Under the pieces are notes generated by a model that made no database searches, had not been told where the DNA came from, and saw only the letters and a program-made list of their open reading frames with translations. The translations under genes and the position numbers were made by a program. Shown piece by piece: positions 4,536 through 10,332 of a DNA stretch of 10,332 nt. Location: positions 1-10,332 of the forward strand of contig DNGH01000119.1 in NCBI GenBank assembly GCA_003486285.1, in the 5' to 3' direction. Source of the DNA: Actinomycetota bacterium (lineage in GTDB: Bacteria > Actinomycetota > Acidimicrobiia > Spongiisociales > UBA11373). How positions within the stretch are numbered: position 1 is the first letter of the stretch; each line of letters opens with the position of its first letter.

Positions 4536-6635
4536 TCAGCGGTCGACGACCGCCAGGAACGGCAGGTCATAGGTGCCGCCAGTGCAGGTCACGGTCACGT
4601 ACCCCGAGTAGAAACCGGTACCGGCGGTGCGACCACCGGCGAACTCCACTTCGAGGGTCGTGCCGTCCACGTCAGCGGTGACGAACCCGCCTCCCCCGGC
4701 CACGCTGGCCGATGAGCAGGTGTTGCCGCTGATCTCGATCGCCAGAGTGCCGTTGGCAGGGGCGTTCCCCTTGAACACGCCGAACGACGCGCTCGACGGG
4801 TAGAAGAACGACTGCGCAGCAACAGCGGCGACCACGTCGATCAATCCACCACCCTGCTCCCACACCTCGTATCCGAGGTCGACCGCGGTGGTGACCAGAG
4901 CCGACTTCACCTCACGGTTGACGCGGCCCTCGGCCACCAGGATCGCGGCTGCCCCCGACACGTGCGGGGTCGCCATCGAGGTGCCGTTGAACAGGTCGTA
5001 GGTGCGGTTGGTCGGCAACAGGTTGCTGCCGAGCGTGAACACCGACGACAGCACGCTCTGTCCAGGCGCCACCACATCGGGCTTGACGATGTGGGTGAAC
5101 GGCGCCGGTCCGATATTGGAGAAGTCCGTAAGCAGGTTCGGGACGGCGGGCCCGAGCCGGCGAGGCGTGACCACCGCGGTGGTCGCCGCCGCATCCGCCT
5201 CGGTCTCCAGTGCCAACCCGTTCGCCAGGGACACCATCACGGCCGGGTAGAGGTCGTCGAACCCGGCGGTACGCCCCATCGGGAACGGGTCGGCGTCGGC
5301 GACGTTGTTGTAGACGATCACGCCGTAGGCACCAGCATCGTGGGCAACGGCCACCTTCTGGCTGAAGGAGCAGGTGCCGCGGCTGATGATCACGATGTCG
5401 CCAGTGTGAACATCGGCTCCGACGCCGGTGCAGGCCTGGTTGTCGCTACCAGACCAGTCCTCGAGGTCGTGCGGCAAGCCGTCGAAGTCGGGGAACTCCC
5501 CGACCGCGGCTCGATACACCTGGCCACCCGAAGTGGTGACTGTGGCGATCAACTCGTGGGCGTTGGTCGTCGCCCCGACACCGATGACCTCGGAGCCGCT
5601 CGCCGGTGACCCCACCTGGTAGAGGCCGGGATCGTCGTTGCCGGTGGCGGCGACCACCACCACTCCGGCCTCGGCGGCCGCATTGGACACCTCGGCCAGG
5701 AAGTCGTGCGGCCCCTGCACCCCACCGCTCAGGCTCATGTTGATGACGTGCATCCCGTCGAGGACCGCATCCTCGATGGCATCGGCGATGTCGTGGCTGA
5801 ACGCAGATCCGCCGAAGGCGACCATGCCGGCGCCAATGTACGGGAACACGTTGTAGTCGAACAGGTTGACCCCGGGGGCCACACCACTCAGGGTGACGGT
5901 GTCCGTCGGCAGCGGGAAGTTGATCGTGGTTACACACCCGCCGATGGTTCCGGCAACGTGAGTTCCGTGCTCCGAGGAGAAGTACAGCGGGTCACCCGGG
6001 CCCGGGGTGTAACCCGGCCCGAAGATCGCCGAAGCCGACGGCACCTGCGGCAGGATCCCCTGGCCGCTGTAGTAGATCCCGCCGAACCCGATCTCCTTGC
6101 AGGCGAAGAACGGGTGACCGGGGTCGATGCCGGAGTCGATCACTCCGACGTTGATCCCGTCACCGGCATCGGCCCGGCCGACCACACCCCAGTAGTCGAC
6201 AACGTTGATCAGGTGGACGCTCTCGTTCATGTCCAGCTGATACAGCGTGGACGACTGGGTGCGCTCCACTCCGGAGATGGTGGTGATCTTGTTGAGATCC
6301 GACCCGTTGAGCTTCACCACGACCGCGTTGGCCGTGACAAAGAAGTGGTCCACCACCTCGGCGTCCGGAGCGACGGTGGCGAGGCGGGAAACGAACCGGT
6401 CGTGCTGGCGCTGCATGCGGTCCAGGGCACGGGCGTAACCCTGCGAGGTTGGGTCGAATCGGCCCTGGGTCTTGGTGGTGTCATCGTGCGCGGCGGCCGC
6501 GCCGTTGAGGGTGACGATCACATAGTCGCCACCAGCGGCATCGGGCTCCTGAGCGCCCGCCGCAGCGGTTGCTACCAGTGAGGCGGTGAGCATGGCGCCT
6601 ACCGCTAACAGGACTCTCCACTTGCCAGATCGCAT
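4536..6635 (-). CDS. Secreted subtilisin-like serine protease (S8) with PA domain
   Basis: A 699-residue secreted endopeptidase. A Sec signal peptide covers residues 1-28 (K-W-R, hydrophobic core, A-A-G-A-Q). An inhibitor-I9-like propeptide follows (about 36-135), and catalysis starts after about 155. The triad is Asp167 (V-G-V-I-D-S-G), His223 (S-E-H-G-T-H-V-A-G-T) and Ser553 (G-T-S-M-A-T-P-H), with oxyanion Asn333 (A-T-G-N-D). A protease-associated domain (about 395-490, including R-G-T-C-S-F) is inserted between Asn333 and Ser553, as in bacterial PA-subtilases. The last 90 residues look like a beta-rich domain, and there is no cell-wall anchor, so release outside the cell is likely. The ATG at 6635 has GGAAGGAG (6643-6650) 7 nt upstream. 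The gene appears monocistronic. Substrate is unknown; nutrient protein degradation is a reasonable guess. Confidence 0.95.
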   Translation of the reverse strand: MRSGKWRVLLAVGAMLTASLVATAAAGAQEPDAAGGDYVIVTLNGAAAAHDDTTKTQGRFDPTSQGYARALDRMQRQHDRFVSRLATVAPDAEVVDHFFVTANAVVVKLNGSDLNKITTISGVERTQSSTLYQLDMNESVHLINVVDYWGVVGRADAGDGINVGVIDSGIDPGHPFFACKEIGFGGIYYSGQGILPQVPSASAIFGPGYTPGPGDPLYFSSEHGTHVAGTIGGCVTTINFPLPTDTVTLSGVAPGVNLFDYNVFPYIGAGMVAFGGSAFSHDIADAIEDAVLDGMHVINMSLSGGVQGPHDFLAEVSNAAAEAGVVVVAATGNDDPGLYQVGSPASGSEVIGVGATTNAHELIATVTTSGGQVYRAAVGEFPDFDGLPHDLEDWSGSDNQACTGVGADVHTGDIVIISRGTCSFSQKVAVAHDAGAYGVIVYNNVADADPFPMGRTAGFDDLYPAVMVSLANGLALETEADAAATTAVVTPRRLGPAVPNLLTDFSNIGPAPFTHIVKPDVVAPGQSVLSSVFTLGSNLLPTNRTYDLFNGTSMATPHVSGAAAILVAEGRVNREVKSALVTTAVDLGYEVWEQGGGLIDVVAAVAAQSFFYPSSASFGVFKGNAPANGTLAIEISGNTCSSASVAGGGGFVTADVDGTTLEVEFAGGRTAGTGFYSGYVTVTCTGGTYDLPFLAVVDR

Positions 6636-6649
6636 CTCGATTCTCCTTC

Positions 6650-6665
6650 CCGGGTCAGAACCCGG
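6650..6665 (-). promoter_or_regulatory. Hairpin abutting the Shine-Dalgarno of the S8 protease
   Basis: CCGGGT (6650-6655) pairs with ACCCGG (6660-6665) around a 4-nt loop. On the mRNA this stem ends where the Shine-Dalgarno GGAAGGAG begins and shares its first base. It could stabilise the 5' end or tune translation. No known riboswitch fold is recognised. Confidence 0.4.
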
Positions 6666-6689
6666 CTCGGTGGGACTGGCGGTGTCGAA

Positions 6690-6695
6690 ACTTTA
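6690..6695 (-). promoter_or_regulatory. Candidate -10 box of the S8 protease gene
   Basis: TAAAGT fits TANNNT and would give a leader of roughly 45-50 nt containing the 6650-6665 hairpin and the Shine-Dalgarno. No good -35 is visible 16-18 nt away. The rest of the 6666-6790 gap holds nothing else I can support. Confidence 0.3.
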
Positions 6696-6790
6696 AGCAT
6701 CCTGCGGTGTTGTGCTTCCGAAGGCGCGAACCATTTCCGACCTAGTCATGAGCAACTGTCCGCCGCCTGAAATGCGTTACGGGCCCGAGA

Positions 6791-7861
6791 TCAGGCAGTA
6801 GCAGTGGAAGGCCTTCTCACCACCAGCGCCCGAAAATCTCCCAACCCGCGAGGATGGAGCAGGGTCTCCGCCTCGGTGACGCGGCTGCGCAGCTGGAGCC
6901 TCTCCATGACTGGTCCGCTCCGGGCGGCGTCGAGTTCGGCGTGGCGCAGTTCGCTAAGCCGGTCCCGCAGACCCCATCGAGTGAGAAACTCCGCCTGGGT
7001 GGAGTACTCCACCTCGGCTCCGGCCTCCGCGGCCACTGCCGCCAGAGCATCGAAGGCGACGTCCATGGTGATGTCGGTGGCACCCGGCTCCAACAGCGGG
7101 TCGGGTCCGAGGTGATGCGCCCGGTAGGTGCGGACCGTGCCCTGGGCACGCCGATTGCGCAGTCCGTCGGCGGTATCTCCGTAGTCGATCATCACCACCG
7201 CCCCGGCGTCGATGGTCTGCAACGCGGCCAGCAGCCACCGCGCCGCCCCGAGCTGGACTTCGACCCGCGAGCCTGCCGGGAGTCCCGGCGCGAAACGTTC
7301 CGCCCAGGCGGCGACATCGGGACGCGCCGCCACCGGCGCCGCTCCAAGCCGATCTCCGACGATCGCCACCGCCTCCTCCTCCCAACCATCGCCGGTGCGC
7401 ACCGCCACCGCGGCAGGGAGGTTGTCGACCAGTTCGTTGGCGATGATGACGCCGCGGAGCCGTTCGGGGATCTCATCGAGCGCACCCACCACGACGACGC
7501 CGGGCACCCGAGCCTGGATGCTCTCCCGCGCCGCCGGGGAAACCTCCACCGCATAGGAGAGCAGGTCCGGGATCTCGTCGACGAGCCCGGCGAGCAACGC
7601 CCCGCTTCCGGCGCCGCAGTCGATCACGGCGTCGAGGCCACCGATCCGATCGCGCTCGCCGGCGACGAATCGCGCCAGCGTCTCCCCGAACAGCGGGCTC
7701 ACCTCGGGGCTGGTGAGGAAGTCCCCCTCGCGATGCGACCGCAGTCGACCTGCGCCGAAGAAGCCGTCGCCAGGGTCATAGAGCGCCATCTCCATGAAGC
7801 GGTCGAAGTACATCGGCCCGGTGGCGGAGATCTCGGTGGCGATGCGGTCGAGGAGCGTCAT
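6791..7861 (-). CDS. SAM-dependent methyltransferase, NDUFAF7/COG1565 family
   Basis: A 356-residue class I methyltransferase. The family markers are in order: G-P-M-Y-F-D-R-F-M (15-23), A-L-Y-D-P-G (26-31), G-D-F-L-T-S-P-E-V-S-P-L-F-G-E (46-60), the SAM loop D-C-G-A-G-S-G (81-87), A-N-E-L-V-D-N-L-P (141-149), M-I-D-Y-G (224-228) and D-I-T-M-D-V (263-268). Mitochondrial NDUFAF7 methylates an arginine of the complex I subunit NDUFS2; the bacterial substrate is not settled. I chose ATG 7861 because the family typically begins about 15 residues before G-P-x-x-F. A TTG at 7975 would add 38 residues, partly encoded by the 7-bp array, and overlap murI. It follows murI by 97 nt on the same strand. 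Oddly, it has neither a Shine-Dalgarno nor a TANNNT box; the 7-bp array directly abuts its start codon. Confidence 0.9.
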   Translation of the reverse strand: MTLLDRIATEISATGPMYFDRFMEMALYDPGDGFFGAGRLRSHREGDFLTSPEVSPLFGETLARFVAGERDRIGGLDAVIDCGAGSGALLAGLVDEIPDLLSYAVEVSPAARESIQARVPGVVVVGALDEIPERLRGVIIANELVDNLPAAVAVRTGDGWEEEAVAIVGDRLGAAPVAARPDVAAWAERFAPGLPAGSRVEVQLGAARWLLAALQTIDAGAVVMIDYGDTADGLRNRRAQGTVRTYRAHHLGPDPLLEPGATDITMDVAFDALAAVAAEAGAEVEYSTQAEFLTRWGLRDRLSELRHAELDAARSGPVMERLQLRSRVTEAETLLHPRGLGDFRALVVRRPSTATA

Positions 7862-7862
7862 C

Positions 7863-7890
7863 CGTCGCCCGTCGCCCGTCGCCCGTCGCC
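7863..7890. repeat. 7-bp tandem array, unit CGTCGCC
   Basis: Four perfect tandem units at 7863, 7870, 7877 and 7884, identical to the array in the tRNA gap at 297. On the minus strand the array ends one base before the ATG of the methyltransferase gene, so it fills the place where a ribosome binding site would be expected. It lies in the 97-bp gap after murI. Confidence 0.9.
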
Positions 7891-7958
7891 CGCAAGAACA
7901 CGACTGACCGCATCGTTTCGCAGCCCTCTGGCCTCTGACGGGAGGATGGAGGCGCCGC

Positions 7959-8705
7959 TCACACTCCCTCCACAACTACCTGCTCGCCCAACAACCGCTC
8001 GATCTGGCGGGACAGACGCTCGGGATCGCCCGTCGTCAGGTAGGTGGTGGTGCCCGTTCCGCCGGTCGCTGCCACCCGTACTACCTGGCGGGCCACGGCT
8101 TCGGCGGGATCGATCAGGGTCACGCCGGACCCGACCGCGGCCACGATGGCATCATCGAGGAACGAATAGTGGGTGCAAGCGAGGACGATCGTGTCGACGC
8201 CCCGGGCGATCACGGGAGCGAGGTGCGCCGCGATGGCGGCCTCCGAGCCGGCGGGCCACGATTCCTCGACCGCGGCCGCCCATCCCGGGCAGGGATAGGC
8301 AATCACGTCGATCCCGGAGGCGAAGCGGCCGACAAGATCGTCGAACACCGCACCCTCGAATGTGGTCGGGGTGGCCAGCACCACCACCTTCCCGGATCGC
8401 GTCGCCGCGGCAGCGGGCTTCACCGCAGGCTCCATACCGACGATGGGCACGGCGAACATGGACCGCAGGTGTTGCAGCGCCGCCGCCGAGGCGGTGTTGC
8501 AGGCGACGACCACAGTGTCCGCACCGCGCACGACCAGGGAGCCCACCGCCGCCTCGGCAAGCCGGCGCACATCCTCGAGGGACCGGACGCCGTACGGCAT
8601 GTGCGCCTGGTCGGCGAGGTACACCATGTCGGCGTTGGGCAGTAGACGCCGTATGTGACGGAGCACCGCCAGCCCACCCACCCCGGAGTCGTACACCCCG
8701 ATCAT
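7959..8705 (-). CDS. murI: Glutamate racemase
   Basis: A 248-residue cytoplasmic enzyme that converts L-glutamate to D-glutamate for peptidoglycan, without cofactor. It starts with the family signature M-I-G-V-Y-D-S-G-V-G-G (Asp6, Ser7). The two catalytic cysteines are visible as Cys69 in A-C-N-T-A-S-A and Cys177 in L-A-C-T-H-Y, with M-P-Y-G at 36-39 also conserved. Length is slightly below the usual 260-270, with a short C-terminus. ATG 8705 begins exactly at the conserved signature; earlier in-frame starts would add 17 unrelated residues and run into the divergent gene's promoter. There is no Shine-Dalgarno, and TACCCT lies 7 nt upstream, so the mRNA is probably leaderless. It is likely co-transcribed with the methyltransferase gene downstream. 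Confidence 0.96.
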   Translation of the reverse strand: MIGVYDSGVGGLAVLRHIRRLLPNADMVYLADQAHMPYGVRSLEDVRRLAEAAVGSLVVRGADTVVVACNTASAAALQHLRSMFAVPIVGMEPAVKPAAAATRSGKVVVLATPTTFEGAVFDDLVGRFASGIDVIAYPCPGWAAAVEESWPAGSEAAIAAHLAPVIARGVDTIVLACTHYSFLDDAIVAAVGSGVTLIDPAEAVARQVVRVAATGGTGTTTYLTTGDPERLSRQIERLLGEQVVVEGV

Positions 8706-8712
8706 GGCGGGG

Positions 8713-8718
8713 AGGGTA
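8713..8718 (-). promoter_or_regulatory. Leaderless-type -10 box of murI
   Basis: TACCCT on the minus strand, 7 nt (CCCCGCC) before the murI ATG. Same hexamer and spacing as the amidohydrolase gene. It lies 27 bp from the divergent -10 candidate at 8746, so the two promoters share one short region. Confidence 0.6.
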
Positions 8719-8745
8719 GAGGTGTGGGACACCGGACCGGCTGGG

Positions 8746-8751
8746 TAGTGT
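8746..8751 (+). promoter_or_regulatory. Candidate leaderless-type -10 box of the DUF2079 gene
   Basis: TAGTGT fits TANNNT and lies 7 nt (GCCACCG) before an in-frame TTG at 8759, matching the spacing seen at three other genes here. It overlaps the GTG at 8750, so if this is the real promoter the GTG cannot be the start. TTG on a leaderless mRNA is uncommon, hence the modest confidence. Confidence 0.4.
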
Positions 8752-10258
8752 GCCACCGTTGACCACGCTCACCTCTCTCGATGCCTCGCCGAGTCCTCCC
8801 GCGGGATCCGGCGGCGCCGGCGGCTCTGCCGCCGTTGCAGCCCGCTGGTGGAAGTCCCCCCGCCTCGTGCTCGCCATCGCCATCGCCGCCTGGGTGGTGA
8901 TGTTCGGGATCGTGATGGTCCGTCACCATCGCAACTTCGGCACGTTCGCCTTCGATCTCGGCATCTTCGACCAGTCGATCTGGCTGATGGGCGAGGGTGA
9001 AGGGTTCAACACCGTCCGGGGTCTGCACACCTGGGGGCATCACGCCTCGGTCGGCTACTACCTGTTCGTCCCCTTCTACTGGCTCGGAGCCGGACCGCTG
9101 TTCCTCGACCTCTCGCAGCTCGTCATCCTCGCCGCCGGGGCCATCCCGGTGTTCCTCCTTGGCCGCGATCTGCTGAAGAACGAGTGGGTGGCCCTGGTGC
9201 CGGCCCTCGCCTTCCTCATCCATCCCACCAACCAGTGGTTCCTGCGCGAGGGCTTCCACCCCGAGGTGGTGGCGATCACCCCGTTGCTCTGGGCCGTGCT
9301 CGCCGCCCGCCGTCGGCGCTGGGTCGCCTACGCCATCTGGATGACGGTGGCGGTCTCCTTCAAGGAGGACATCGCCCTCGCCGCGGCGATGTTCGGGGTC
9401 GTGCTGGTCGTTCGCGGGCATCGCCGCATCGGTGCGGTGACGATCGTGGCGGCGTTGGGATGGCTCGCGTTCGTCTCGACCGTGCTGATCCCGGCGTACA
9501 GCCCGGCCGGCGACTTCTACGGACAGTTCTACGGCGACTTCGGCGACACCCCGACCGAGGTGGCCTGGTCTGTGGTGAGCCGGCCTGGCGACACGATCGA
9601 CCGCCTCACCGATGCCGGCTTCTTCGGCTACCTGCGCAAGCTCGGCGGGCCGCTGGGACTGCTGGCGCTGCTGTCGCCCCTCACCCTGCTGATCGGGGCT
9701 CCGCAAGTGATGATCAACCTCCTCACCGTGCAGAGTTTCACCTGGTCGACCTGGTACCACTACGCCGCACTGCCCCTCGCCGCCTGCACCGTCGCCACCG
9801 TGGAGGGCCTGGCCCGGATCCGGCGCCGAGCCCTCCTCATCGCGATGGTGATCGGCCTCGCCGTAGTCTCGGTCACGACCGCGGTGGTCATGGGAGTGTC
9901 ACCGGCGTCCGGTTACTACCGCGAGGGCTATTGGGCCCTCGCTCCCCGAGAGGCCCAGGAGCTGATGGAGCAAGCCGTCACCTACCCGGGGAGCGACGAC
10001 ACCGTCGCCGCCACCTACAACCTGCTGCCCCGCCTCACCCACCGCCGCCACATCTACCTCTTCCCCAACCCGTGGATGACCCTCGACTGGGGCGTCAGTG
10101 GTGAGAACCCCCACGACCCGACAACCGTGCAGTGGCTGGTGCTGGACCGCTCCAAGCTCGATCCAGGGGAGAACGAACTGCTCGATGAGATCCTCGAGGA
10201 CGGCTGGACGATCCACCTCGACGAAGCCGGGATCGTCGCGGCCGAGCACAGCGGCTGA
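8750..10258 (+). CDS. DUF2079 polytopic membrane protein
   Basis: Up to 502 residues if started at GTG 8750, or 499 from TTG 8759, which a leaderless -10 box favours; no Shine-Dalgarno serves either. After a 35-residue Gly/Ala/Pro-rich soluble N-terminus come about nine to ten helices (first at about 38-56). DUF2079 marks visible are F-D-L-G-I-F-D-Q (68-75), a His-rich G-H-H-A-S (96-100), F-H-P-E (169-172), S-F-K-E-D (203-207) and T-W-Y-H-Y (334-338). The last 120 residues (about 385-502) are mostly soluble. DUF2079 proteins have a GT-C glycosyltransferase-like topology, and the acidic residue just after the first helix fits that fold, but no activity is established. The gene is divergent from murI and ends at a hairpin cluster. 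A role in envelope glycan assembly would fit murI next door, but this is only inference. Confidence 0.9.
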   Translation: MPPLTTLTSLDASPSPPAGSGGAGGSAAVAARWWKSPRLVLAIAIAAWVVMFGIVMVRHHRNFGTFAFDLGIFDQSIWLMGEGEGFNTVRGLHTWGHHASVGYYLFVPFYWLGAGPLFLDLSQLVILAAGAIPVFLLGRDLLKNEWVALVPALAFLIHPTNQWFLREGFHPEVVAITPLLWAVLAARRRRWVAYAIWMTVAVSFKEDIALAAAMFGVVLVVRGHRRIGAVTIVAALGWLAFVSTVLIPAYSPAGDFYGQFYGDFGDTPTEVAWSVVSRPGDTIDRLTDAGFFGYLRKLGGPLGLLALLSPLTLLIGAPQVMINLLTVQSFTWSTWYHYAALPLAACTVATVEGLARIRRRALLIAMVIGLAVVSVTTAVVMGVSPASGYYREGYWALAPREAQELMEQAVTYPGSDDTVAATYNLLPRLTHRRHIYLFPNPWMTLDWGVSGENPHDPTTVQWLVLDRSKLDPGENELLDEILEDGWTIHLDEAGIVAAEHSG

Positions 10259-10296
10259 GGGGGGATTCCCAGCCACGGCGAGGTGGGAAACCCCCC
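10259..10296 (+). terminator. Terminator hairpin of the DUF2079 gene
   Basis: GGGGGG (10259-10264) pairs with CCCCCC (10291-10296) and TTCCCA (10266-10271) with TGGGAA (10284-10289), with one A·A mismatch and a 12-nt loop. It begins immediately after the stop codon. No U-tract follows. Confidence 0.6.
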
Positions 10297-10312
10297 TCCC
10301 GGCTTTGCCGTA

Positions 10313-10331
10313 CTCCCCCCTTCGGGGGGAG
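10313..10331. terminator. Second hairpin at the window end
   Basis: CTCCCCCC (10313-10320) pairs with GGGGGGAG (10324-10331) around TTC; a shifted fold gives a UUCG tetraloop. It follows the first hairpin by 16 nt and may serve a convergent gene beyond the window or act as a backup terminator. Confidence 0.5.
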
Positions 10332-10332
10332 A

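Noticed and set aside
2988..4715. Long open frame antisense to the amidohydrolase
   Set aside because: The opposite strand has clear Amidohydro_2 motifs. This frame gives low-complexity Arg/His/Gly/Val-rich protein with no motif, as expected opposite high-GC coding DNA.
6666..6790. Riboswitch upstream of the S8 protease
   Set aside because: I looked for known class motifs and long paired stems and found only the small hairpin at 6650-6665.
7862..7975. Longer methyltransferase starting at TTG 7975
   Set aside because: The extra 38 residues are Arg/Cys-rich, partly encoded by the heptamer array, overlap the murI end and have no counterpart in the family.
6854..8719. Long open frame antisense to the methyltransferase and murI
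   Set aside because: It spans two recognised genes on the other strand and its translation is Arg/Pro-rich with no family signature.

Overview
The window looks like ordinary chromosomal DNA from a high-GC actinobacterium. The base composition, the TANNNT -10 boxes placed for leaderless mRNAs, the histone-H1-like lysine/alanine tail and the order tRNA-Tyr, tRNA-Thr, tRNA-Met, tuf all fit Actinomycetota. An uncultured lineage near Acidimicrobiia is my guess, and the sequence alone cannot confirm it. I see no phage, transposon, CRISPR array or defence system.

Layout. (1) Positions 1-572, minus strand: a translation cluster of tRNA-Tyr(GTA), tRNA-Thr(GGT) and tRNA-Met(CAT), then the first seven codons of a gene that reads as EF-Tu. 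(2) 657-1883, plus strand: a membrane protein of about ten helices with a lysine/alanine-rich tail. It ends at a strong hairpin shared with the convergent htpX. (3) 1973-4442, minus strand: htpX (membrane zinc protease) and, upstream of it, an amidohydrolase-2 family protein whose twin-arginine motif lies about 57 residues inside the protein. (4) 4488-6635, minus strand: a secreted subtilisin-family protease with a PA domain and its terminator hairpin. (5) 6791-8705, minus strand: murI (glutamate racemase) followed by an NDUFAF7/COG1565-type methyltransferase. (6) 8750-10258, plus strand: a DUF2079 polytopic membrane protein, divergent from murI, followed by a cluster of hairpins at the window end.

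The genes are mostly independent housekeeping or envelope functions. Two sequence patterns cross gene boundaries. First, htpX, the amidohydrolase, murI and possibly the DUF2079 gene each have a TANNNT box exactly 7 nt before a start codon and no Shine-Dalgarno, whereas tuf, the tail-bearing membrane protein and the S8 protease have good Shine-Dalgarno sites and no such box. Second, short 7-bp tandem arrays occupy intergenic gaps at four places (297-339, 375-407, 2932-2960, 7863-7890), and two of them sit within a few bases of a stop or start codon. These arrays are the most unusual thing here. No new multi-gene system is evident.
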